In this document: positions 9,801 through 15,669 of the stretch, piece by piece
Numbering within the stretch: position 1 is the first letter of the stretch
Layout: every line of letters starts with the position of its first letter
Source of the DNA: DTPU01 sp963827855
Lineage (GTDB): Bacteria > Planctomycetota > Phycisphaerae > Sedimentisphaerales > Anaerobacaceae
Direction: 5' to 3'
NCBI GenBank assembly: GCA_963827855.1
Contig: CAWHBY010000002.1
Location: 2,356,001-2,420,000 of the forward strand
Length of the DNA stretch: 64,000 nucleotides
The notes under the pieces: generated by a model
The model's database searches: none
What the model was told of the DNA's origin: nothing
The model's input: the letters and a program-made list of their open reading frames with translations, nothing else
Position numbers and translations under genes: made by a program

Positions 9801-10248
9801 ACATGTACTCCACCACGCGGCTGCGGGCCCAGTAGATGTCCGTCCCGTCCTGGAAGATCACGTACACGTAGGAGAACCCGAAGTCGCTGAACCCACGGAT
9901 GGCCTTGACCTTGGGGGCCCCGAGCAGCGCGGTGATGATGGGGTAGGTGACCTGGTCTTCCACGATGTCCGGGCTGCGGTCCCACCGGGTATACACGATG
10001 ACCTGCGTGTCACTCAGGTCCGGGATCGCGTCCAGCCGGATGTTCTTCATGGTGTACACGGCATACGCGATGGCCGCAGCGACGAGCATGATGACCAGCC
10101 AGCGATTGTGAGCGGAGAAGGAGATGAGCCGCGCAACTGCGCCATGCCTGGTTTCCGTGGGAGCCACCGACTGAGGTTCCACCGAATCGGCGAATCGGCG
10201 AATCGGCGAATCGGCGAATTGGGAATCCCTGTCAGGCATCGGCCGCAC
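6862..10248 (-). CDS. cusA: Heavy-metal efflux RND inner-membrane pump, CusA/CzcA family
   Basis: At 1128 aa it slightly exceeds the usual ~1040 aa of heavy-metal RND pumps, because the N-terminus is extended by about 30 residues encoded across a short tandem repeat. The family entry IRLDAIPDLSDTQV is present, as is the proton-relay helix VLVDGAIVEVENAYK. Twelve membrane segments and two large periplasmic loops are inferred from the two hydrophobic blocks. The pump exports Cu(I)/Ag(I) or divalent metals across both membranes together with the adaptor and the outer-membrane channel. Metal choice cannot be settled here. The CusA-like signature and the copper-type neighbours favour Cu/Ag. The start at 10248 lies inside the upstream four-helix-bundle gene. 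A GTG at 10167 is a plausible alternative start that removes the repeat-encoded residues. Confidence 0.93.
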   Translation of the reverse strand: MRPMPDRDSQFADSPIRRFADSVEPQSVAPTETRHGAVARLISFSAHNRWLVIMLVAAAIAYAVYTMKNIRLDAIPDLSDTQVIVYTRWDRSPDIVEDQVTYPIITALLGAPKVKAIRGFSDFGFSYVYVIFQDGTDIYWARSRVVEYMSKIQGTLPAGVTPELGPDATGVGWVFEYALVDRSGKHNLAELRSFQDWVLRYALQSVPGVAEVAGIGGFQKQYQVTIDPSRLRSYGLSVMELMEAIRRSNNEVGGRLIEWSGREYMVRGRGYVKSTDDLGQVVVRASTQGTPVLLRDVASIDLGPQIRRGVADLNGDGDTVGGIVVMRHRENALNVIRRVKAKLEELKPSLPPGVEIVTTYDRSELITRSIDNLKEELLMEMLIVSVVILFFLWHIPSAIVPIITIPISVVLAFIPMYFMGITSNIMSLAGIAISIGVLVDGAIVEVENAYKKLEVWQENGRKGDFHKIRLEALMEVGPSVFFSLLVIAVAFLPVFTLVEQEGRLFKPLAYTKTLAIALAALLAVTLDPAVRMLFTRMEPFRIRPRWLASVLTSLFVGKYYPEEKHPVSRVLFALYEGPCRWVLRHPKTVVAMSVLIVVTTIPVYLRLGHEFMPPLNEGVILYMPTTLPGISVTEAQRLMETQDRILKSFPEVVSVFGKAGRADTSTDPAPFSMMETTVVLKPQAEWRGKDRWFTSWAPRPLKAVLGHVWPEHISWEELTSQMDTALQIPGSVNAWTMPIKGRIDMLSTGVRTPVGIKIFGSDLTEIQRLGEQIEATLRQVPGTRSVFAERASGGFFVDFVPKRETLARYGLTIDDVQTVIMTAIGGETISTTIEGRERYTINLRYPRDFRTDVDQLQRILVATPTGVQVPMSELADITLVNGPAMIRDENGMLAGYVYVDISGSDVGGYVDEARQAVARDVKLPTGYSLLWSGQYENMLRVRERLKVVLPVTILLIFILLYMNTKSAFKALLVMLAVPFSVVGAVWLMYLLGYNVSIAVWVGMIALMGLDAETGVFMLLFLDLSYEEARKDGRLRSIADLHEAIIHGAVKRIRPKLMTVAAASMGLMPIMWSVGTGADVMKRVAAPMVGGLFTSFIMELLVYPAIFYLWRVRQLKAQGAVVPAVTKGE
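10183..10222. repeat. Octamer array, four CGAATCGG plus one CGAATTGG
   Basis: Five perfect-register 8-bp units span 40 bp at the distal end of the four-helix-bundle gene. The array lies within the 5' end of the annotated cusA frame. Its unit is the reverse complement of the CCGWTTCG units on the other side of that gene, so the two arrays form an imperfect inverted pair around it. Confidence 0.9.
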
Positions 10249-10654
10249 TCCGCGGGCGGATCATCCACTTCTCGGGGTGATCGACCATCTTCACAATCTG
10301 TGACATGACCTTGTCGCAGGCATCATCAGTTTCGTCAAGTTCGCTGCGGTCGAGGTAGCGACACCTGAACGCGAACTCGGCCCAGACTTGTGTCTCTGCG
10401 GCCTCGGTTTCGGCGTCACTGAGCTTGGAAACGAATGCAGCACGATACCGCCGCTTGCGCCATGCCTCCGCAATATTAGTGCAGACAGATCGCGAGCAGC
10501 GCCGTATCTGATCCGTCAGAGAGAACCTCTCTTCAGGAGGGAAACGTCTGCTGAGTTCGAAGAGTCTCATTGCGAGATCCATCGCGTTCTTGTACACGTC
10601 CAAGTCTCTAAATGTCCGCACGTCGCGCTTCCGTTGACTGTCTTCATCAACCAT
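10232..10654 (-). CDS. Four-helix-bundle protein of the 23S rRNA intervening-sequence family
   Basis: This 140-aa, mostly helical, charged protein carries the family landmarks FRDLDVYKNAMDLAMRLFEL near the start and ADQIRR-type helix SLTDQIRRCSRSVCTNIAEA. These identify the IVS-protein family (also related to the Avd accessory protein of diversity-generating retroelements). It has no membrane segment or catalytic motif, and the family's molecular role is not settled. It lies between cusB and cusA, overlapping the annotated cusA start by 17 bases, and is framed by inverted octamer arrays (10183-10222 and 10659-10745). AAGG precedes the start at a short spacing inside the array. This layout resembles IVS elements in 23S rRNA genes, where the gene sits in the loop of a stem. 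No reverse transcriptase or template repeat is nearby. It looks like an inserted cassette, not an exporter component. Confidence 0.88.
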   Translation of the reverse strand: MVDEDSQRKRDVRTFRDLDVYKNAMDLAMRLFELSRRFPPEERFSLTDQIRRCSRSVCTNIAEAWRKRRYRAAFVSKLSDAETEAAETQVWAEFAFRCRYLDRSELDETDDACDKVMSQIVKMVDHPEKWMIRPRSAADA

Positions 10655-10658
10655 TCGC

Positions 10659-10745
10659 CTTATCCCCGATTCGCCGTTTCGCCCATTCCCTCACTCCCTT
10701 CTCCTCGCTCGCCGTTTCGCCGATTCCCCGTTTCGCCGTTTCGCA
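10659..10745. repeat. Degenerate octamer array, CCGWTTCG units
   Basis: The + strand reads as interrupted CCGATTCG/CCGTTTCG units, with the middle third (about 10683-10710) diverged into a pyrimidine-rich stretch. The array lies just upstream of the four-helix-bundle start and opposes the CGAATCGG array on the gene's far side. Its 3' end supplies the AAGG that probably acts as ribosome binding site. Confidence 0.75.
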
Positions 10746-10756
10746 AGCCTCCCCCG

Positions 10757-12181
10757 CTATTTCCCCCTGATCGCGCCAAGGGCCGCTCGCATCGAGGATT
10801 CCGAGTCCACCAGGAAATTCGCGGAGGTCACCACGCGATCCCCCTCGCCCAGACCGGAGCGGATCTCGAAGTAGCCTTCGCTCCGCACGCCCACGGCTAC
10901 CTCCACGGGAATGAGCGTTCCGTCACCGCCGTCCCGAAAGGCATAGATCCGCTCACCCGTGCGAAGGATGGCCGTGTCCGGGGCCGCCAGCCTCTCGCCC
11001 AGTGGGTAGCTGAGTTTGGCGTCAGCGTACATCTCCAGCTTCAACAGCGCCTCCGGATTAGGGATCTCCAGCCGGATCTTGAGGGTCCGCGTCTGGGGGT
11101 CCAACGCAGGAGACACGAAGCTCACCTTGCCGCGAAAGGTCTTCTCAGGCCAGTAGGGCAGGGTCAATTCCATGGGCATTCCGATCTGAACGTAGGGCAG
11201 GTCCGACTCATAGACGTCGGCGTCTCCCCACACAACGGACAGGTCCGTCACCACCATCAGCGGATCGCCGGCCATGATCTTCTGTCCCGCCAGGACCTGC
11301 TTCTCGGTCACAAAGCCGCTGGCCCGAGCATACAAGGTCAGGGTCTTTTCCACCTGCCCGGTCTTTTCCAGGCGCGCGATTTGTTCGTCGCTGATGTCCC
11401 AGAGCTGCAGTCGCTGCCGGGCCAAGGCCAGCAATGCCTTGACGCCGGGCGTACCCTCTCCGAGCGTCTGTGCCACAGTCAGAAACTCCTGCTGGGCAGA
11501 GACCAGTTGAGGGCTATAGATCGTCAGCAATGGGTCGCCTTTGTGCACAGCCTGTCCGGTCACGGAGACCATCAGCTCACCCACCCAACCCTCCACCTTG
11601 GTGGTCACTCTGAAGAGCCGGGTCTCGTCAGGCACGATTCGAGCAGAGGTGCGGATCGTTCGCGAGATCATCCGCTTCTCGACCGTTCCCATTGTGAGCC
11701 CCATGAGCTGCCTGCCTTTGGCGGTAACGGTCACTGCGGCCATGCCCGGCACCGTGGAGTGGCCGGCAGCCGGCACGTCGAACGGCACCCTCTCCATGCC
11801 CATCGAATCCTTGCCCGGCTTCTCGCTGACCTCGTTGGGATTCATGGTGGAGCGATACAGGGTCTTCCTCTCCACCATGGCGGCTGCGGGCGCGTTGGGT
11901 CCCTCGGTCTGCGATTCCTCGGGCTTCTCGCCCACCTGCCTGGGCACAAGGCGCATGCCGCAGATCGGGCAGTCACCCGGCTTGTCGGACACCACCGTAG
12001 GATGCATAGGGCAGTAGTGCTCGGCGCCGGCCTGTGCCGGGTGCGCAAAGACAAAGTGCCGCCCGATGAACCAGATCCCCGCTGCCACAAGGGCCGCCAC
12101 CACGAGTAGGCCGATCAATCTCCTGCTGGACCGCGCCCCACGTTGCCCCATGGGTCGCCGGCCAGTGCTTTCACTTGTCAT
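10757..12181 (-). CDS. cusB: RND efflux periplasmic adaptor (membrane fusion protein), CusB family
   Basis: The 474-aa protein has an N-terminal membrane anchor (about 21-45) and a heavy-metal-binding HMBD domain at 55-80 (YCPMHP, then CPICGM). A second, Cys-less HMBD-like copy lies at about 107-132 (YRSTMNPNEV, SMGMERVP). The alpha-hairpin, lipoyl and beta-barrel domains of an adaptor follow (LMGLTMGTVEKR, VHKGDPLLTIYSPQL, YADAKLSYPLG). It would bridge the CusA pump and the TolC-type channel and may hand metal to the pump. Its start overlaps the end of the channel gene by 11 bases, indicating one operon. The cassette with the four-helix-bundle gene separates it from cusA by ~500 bp, which is unusual for these normally contiguous genes. 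Confidence 0.93.
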   Translation of the reverse strand: MTSESTGRRPMGQRGARSSRRLIGLLVVAALVAAGIWFIGRHFVFAHPAQAGAEHYCPMHPTVVSDKPGDCPICGMRLVPRQVGEKPEESQTEGPNAPAAAMVERKTLYRSTMNPNEVSEKPGKDSMGMERVPFDVPAAGHSTVPGMAAVTVTAKGRQLMGLTMGTVEKRMISRTIRTSARIVPDETRLFRVTTKVEGWVGELMVSVTGQAVHKGDPLLTIYSPQLVSAQQEFLTVAQTLGEGTPGVKALLALARQRLQLWDISDEQIARLEKTGQVEKTLTLYARASGFVTEKQVLAGQKIMAGDPLMVVTDLSVVWGDADVYESDLPYVQIGMPMELTLPYWPEKTFRGKVSFVSPALDPQTRTLKIRLEIPNPEALLKLEMYADAKLSYPLGERLAAPDTAILRTGERIYAFRDGGDGTLIPVEVAVGVRSEGYFEIRSGLGEGDRVVTSANFLVDSESSMRAALGAIRGK

Positions 12182-13542
12182 GTTGAGCTCCTTGCGTACC
12201 AGCCGAAGGCCCGGGGGACACTACGGTCTTCAGGTCCCATCCCACGGCCCGCTCCAGCCGCGCCGACTGCATCCCCAGGTTCCCCGCAGCCATGGCCGCC
12301 ATGATCCGTGTGCTGAGCAGGAATCGCTGGCTCTCCAGCAGATCCGTGAAGTCCGTCTGGCCCGTTCGATACGCCGCCTCACTGGCGTTGAACCGCGCCT
12401 TGGCCTGTGGGATGAGCTCAGTCCTGTACAGCTCCAACGTACGCTGGGCGGTCAGCAGCTTGAAGGACGCATCCTGCACATCCAGGGCAATCTTCCGCTC
12501 CGTTGCCTGGCGTGCGGCAAGGCTGGCGGTGCGCATCTTCCCGGCCTCCCGTACGGCCGCCCCATACTTGGATCGCCACACCGGCAGCTCGATGCCCACC
12601 TGGATCATGACCATGTCGCCGGCGTGACGAAAGTCCCGGTATTCGACGCCAAGCGTGTAGTCCGGCGAGGACTCCTTGGCCATCAGCTTCTTCTCCAGCT
12701 CGTACCGGTCGACCTGCGCCTGTGCAGAGCGGACCTCAGGCCGGTTCACCACTGCGAGGGCGAACAGCGTCTGGGGGTCTCCGTTGAAGGCCGCCTCGGG
12801 GGGCGTCACCGCAGTCCCCAGCGGCTCGTCCGCGCCGGTTCAGAAGGCTGTTCAGTTTGGCCTTCAGTGTAGTCTCCTGGGCCAGCAGCTCCAGGAGCCT
12901 TTGCTTGAGCATCGTGATCTCTGTTTGGGCCTTGATCACATCGACCTGTCCGCGGGTGCCGGTAGTATACATCGTCTCTGCGACCTTCACGATCCCCTGG
13001 ACAACCCCTTCCTCCTCGTGCGTGACCGCGATGGCACACTGCACCGCATACAGGTCGAAGTAGCTTTCCTTGACCTGCATCACGATGTCACGGGTGAGGG
13101 TCTCAAGCTCCCACTGCCCGGCCTCGGCCTCCTTTTTCGCCACCCCCTCCCGAAGGCTGCGCTTGCCGAACCAGGGCAGCATCTGCTCGACCATGAAGCG
13201 TTTCTCCTCCGTATTGGGCCAGTTGCCGCCATCGGTCATATCCATGCCGCTGTATGCGAACATCGGATTCGGCAGCGATACGGCCTGGGCCGGCCGCTCC
13301 TGCATCGCCTCCCACCTGGCCTGCTGCGCCTTCAGCTCCGGATTGTCTCGCAGCGCCCAATCCACCGCGTCCTTGATTGACAAGCTGGTCGCTATCCCGG
13401 ATGCCGCCGCTTCCTGGCTTGCAGGCGCCTGGGCCATCGCCACGCCGCCATTCAAGAGGCCTGCCAGGAGCAGTGCGGCGCAGGGGCCCAACGCACTTCG
13501 CCGAGGTCTCTCGCCTGCCCTGCCGTGGAATCGCTTGCTCAC
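12171..13542 (-). CDS. TolC/CusC-type outer-membrane efflux protein, one frameshift
   Basis: Two frames join into a 456-aa OEP protein. The N-terminal part has a signal peptide (ALLLAGLLNGGVAMAQ) and the first OEP repeat (LRDNPELKAQQARWEAMQ, LPWFGKRSLREG). The C-terminal part has the second repeat (VVNRPEVRSAQAQVDRYEL, YRTGQTDFTDLLESQRFL). The frames meet near 12829-12840, where the expected LLNRADEP is broken by one surplus base in CCGGCGCGG. Undoing it gives a frame that is an exact multiple of three. The GTG at 13542 is chosen because AAAGGA lies nine bases upstream and the signal peptide follows. It is the first gene of the operon, downstream of the promoter at 13621-13648. Probably a functional channel with a consensus error. 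A true pseudogene remains possible. Confidence 0.85.
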
Positions 13543-13620
13543 GGAGTGTTCCTTTCCCCTGAAACGACTGGAAGGACTTCGCAGGCCATACAACTTCGCT
13601 CGGCCACGCGACTTGCAGCG

Positions 13621-13648
13621 ATTATAGCCTTGGTCCAACGCCGGTCAA
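13621..13648 (-). promoter_or_regulatory. Sigma-70 promoter of the metal-efflux operon
   Basis: On the minus strand TTGACC (13643-13648) and TATAAT (13621-13626) are separated by 16 bp and point at the channel gene, which starts ~75 bp downstream. The -10 is a perfect consensus. No clear MerR-type dyad with a stretched spacer was recognised. Confidence 0.75.
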
Positions 13649-13730
13649 TTGCCCCGTGGAGGAAACAAACCACGTCCCTATGGCTGCCTGTTGCATAGCA
13701 TCCAGCGGGCGAAGTTGACTGCCATCCCGG

Positions 13731-14288
13731 TCAGTGCCCCATCTGCATGTTCTCCATTGACTGTCCTGAGGCCGCCTGCACGGCCTTCGCGGGTTGTACG
13801 GAGGCCTGGCTGAGTTTGGCGTCGCGCTGGGCATCCGTGAGCTTGTCCCACGCAGGAGGGCACATGGCGCAGCAAAAGGCGATCTTCTGTCCCTTGTAGA
13901 CTCGCGTGAGGCTCTCGGTCACCTTGGCAGGATCAATGGGAGTTCCCATGATCGGGCACGCTGTATTGGCGAACTTGGGCCCTGTGCACTGGGCAAGGCT
14001 GGTCTGAATGACCTTCAAGGCCTGCTCAGCCTTCTGCAGCTCGGCCAGGGCGTTTGCGCTTTGGCCTGCCCGGATGGCCTCTCTTGCCGCCGCAATGGCC
14101 TTGAGGGCATTGGGCACCGTCTCTGTTTGCACCCGTTGCAGGATTGCCTGCTTGTCCGGTGCTGGCGCCGGCGTCGAGCCGCCGGGACTCTGCTGACCTG
14201 CAGCCCAGGTCAGATTCAGAAAAACCACGGAAAGGACCGTGGCGCCCACGATGGCGGTCGTCTTCCACCGTCTCTTGTCCTTGTTCAT
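13731..14288 (-). CDS. Exported YHS-like metal-binding protein
   Basis: The 185-aa protein has a signal or anchor segment (about 11-30), a Pro-rich linker, a helical region (about 46-100) and a C-terminal YHS-like module (about 105-155) with Cys111 (CPIMGTPID) and a Cys cluster at 139, 140 and 143 (FCCAMCPPAWDKL). The tail ends in Met/His residues (MENMQMGH). YHS modules accompany copper-handling proteins, and this one sits immediately upstream of the efflux operon in the same direction. It could be a periplasmic copper carrier or sensor, which is inference. The start has AAAGGAGAACAGC just upstream. It has its own upstream spacer bounded by the hairpin at 14445-14483. Confidence 0.75.
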   Translation of the reverse strand: MNKDKRRWKTTAIVGATVLSVVFLNLTWAAGQQSPGGSTPAPAPDKQAILQRVQTETVPNALKAIAAAREAIRAGQSANALAELQKAEQALKVIQTSLAQCTGPKFANTACPIMGTPIDPAKVTESLTRVYKGQKIAFCCAMCPPAWDKLTDAQRDAKLSQASVQPAKAVQAASGQSMENMQMGH

Positions 14289-14444
14289 GCTGTTCTCCTT
14301 TCATCACGGATGGATCGTCAACCCGACATTCTGAGGCGAATATGTGCCTCTAACCTATTAAACGTCCGGTCAACAACAAAGGTTCCCCAGAAAGCGGACA
14401 GATCTCACAGGGAGATGGGCTTTCTGGGGACACGACAATAGGAC

Positions 14445-14483
14445 GGTAGCACCGCCCTCCCTTCGAAGGAGGGCGGTGCTACC
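14445..14483. terminator. 16-bp perfect hairpin between two minus-strand genes
   Basis: GGTAGCACCGCCCTCC (14445-14460) pairs perfectly with 14468-14483 across the loop CTTCGAA, which can itself pair further. It lies 46 nt beyond the stop of the Ala-rich lipoprotein gene. There is no U tract, so it may act as a terminator or as an RNA-stability or REP-like element. Confidence 0.5.
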
Positions 14484-14528
14484 CGCCAAATGCCGTGTTT
14501 CGCGGTCGCCGCCAGGCCTACTGGGTCT

Positions 14529-14801
14529 TCAGCGTGCCGCTGCCTGGTTGGCATCCTGAACGGCCTTCTGGGCCGTCTGTTGGGCCTGCTTGGCCGCGTC
14601 TGCGGCAGCTTGCTTGGCCGCGTCTGCGGCGGCCTGCTTGGCCGCGTCTGTGGCAGCCGGGGCGGTTGCCTCCTGCTGGGGCTTGGCCGCAGTGGTGGTC
14701 GTCGTGGGCGCAGCCGGTGCGGGCGTCTCCTTCTTGGCGCAGCCAACTGACACCAGCACGAGCACTGTCAACAGACACATCACTCCAATCACCTTCTTCA
14801 T
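14529..14801 (-). CDS. Small Ala/Lys/Gln-rich lipoprotein with heptad-like repeats
   Basis: The 90-aa protein has a lipoprotein signal ending in VSVGC at about 17-21, a Thr/Pro/Ala-rich linker, and tandem copies of the octad KQAAADAA followed by KQAQQTAQKAVQDANQAAAR, which should form a long amphipathic helix. In size and design it resembles small envelope lipoproteins of the Lpp type, but I see no sequence proof of that family. AAAGGAG lies nine bases before the start. It is flanked by the 14445-14483 hairpin downstream and a dispersed repeat copy upstream, so it is probably its own transcription unit. Confidence 0.7.
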   Translation of the reverse strand: MKKVIGVMCLLTVLVLVSVGCAKKETPAPAAPTTTTTAAKPQQEATAPAATDAAKQAAADAAKQAAADAAKQAQQTAQKAVQDANQAAAR

Positions 14802-14943
14802 GTTCGTCTCCTTTCAAGCACTCAATACACTGATCGATCTTAGGTGAGATACGATTCTCTCCTGGTTCGATGAGGCCGATCATAGAGGGGGATCAGAAGC
14901 TAACGTGCATCGCGCCCCGTGTCAATAGGGCATCGTGCCCATC

Positions 14944-15583
14944 CCAGGGCAAACGCAAAGTCCCTCCTGTACATCGTGAGGATGAAAACAGGTTCCTGGC
15001 GACAGATGCCCTTTCTCGTGGTCGCGGCCTGTGGTCGCGTTGGCCAGGAGGACAGAAGGAGGTTTTGGCCGCTAACCCCGCGAACTCCGCGAACGGCTGT
15101 CGCCGCTTCGACAGGTTGGACCTAGTCGTGGCATCGCCGTACGCGACGCTTCGCGTCTACCGGAAGGCTGCGCCTTCCGGGCGATCTTCGCTGCTCTCCG
15201 CTTGGGCAAGCGAGCTTGCCCCGCGTAGAGCAACTCGCTCGCATGCGTACGGCTCAGTCTGTGTGCGGAGGTCCCGGCGTGCTATCCTTCTTCTTGAGAC
15301 TATGGAGAAGGCAACTCCACTGCAGCTTGAGCCGCAGGATCGAGGCCGAGGAAGGGGACGCGTTCCAGGCTTGCCTGGAAAAGAGGCCCATTCCGGAGGC
15401 CGCCCTTGGGACGCAGTCCCAAGGCACGGCGAAGCCGTGGATCAGGCGGCGGAGCTACGAGTGTGGCCAACACCCAGGACCCCGCGCAGCGTTCGCGGAG
15501 TTAGCGGGGTTCGCGGCAAAAACCAAGAACGCTTCCCAGCCAGTCGCTCCCACGACTGCATCGGTCTGTCCGCCTGCGCCATC
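14944..15583 (+). repeat. Dispersed structured intergenic element, copy A
   Basis: This fills most of the gap between the small lipoprotein and the GH2 gene. A 448-bp core is bounded by inverted short arrays at 15069-15095 (units like CGCGAACTC) and 15490-15516 (CGTTCGCGG and onwards). Inside are perfect hairpins such as CCGGAAGGC/GCCTTCCGG (15160-15180), GGGCAAGC/GCTTGCCC, and CCTTGGGAC/GTCCCAAGG (15404-15424). About 125 bp of conserved flank precedes the core and ends in GAAGGAGG. Open frames across it are not conserved as protein between copies. I regard it as non-coding. Confidence 0.85.
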
Positions 15584-15669
15584 GTCTCATCTGGTGGATG
15601 GTCTTACTGATCCAGAAAATGGGTGGCTATTGTGCCAACCGACGGACACGGAAACAAGCAGTAGAAGGC

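Noticed and set aside
10232..10654. Four-helix-bundle protein as the Avd component of a diversity-generating retroelement
   Set aside because: No reverse transcriptase, template repeat or variable repeat was found in the window. The IVS-type lineage fits better.
10183..10745. CRISPR array from the short repeats
   Set aside because: Units are 8 bp, contiguous and without unique spacers of suitable length. No cas gene is nearby.
14870..15610. A 246-codon open frame running through repeat copy A on the plus strand
   Set aside because: The translation is Arg/Pro/Gly-rich and follows the hairpins. The other three copies do not keep it as a protein, and base changes respect stems and not codons.
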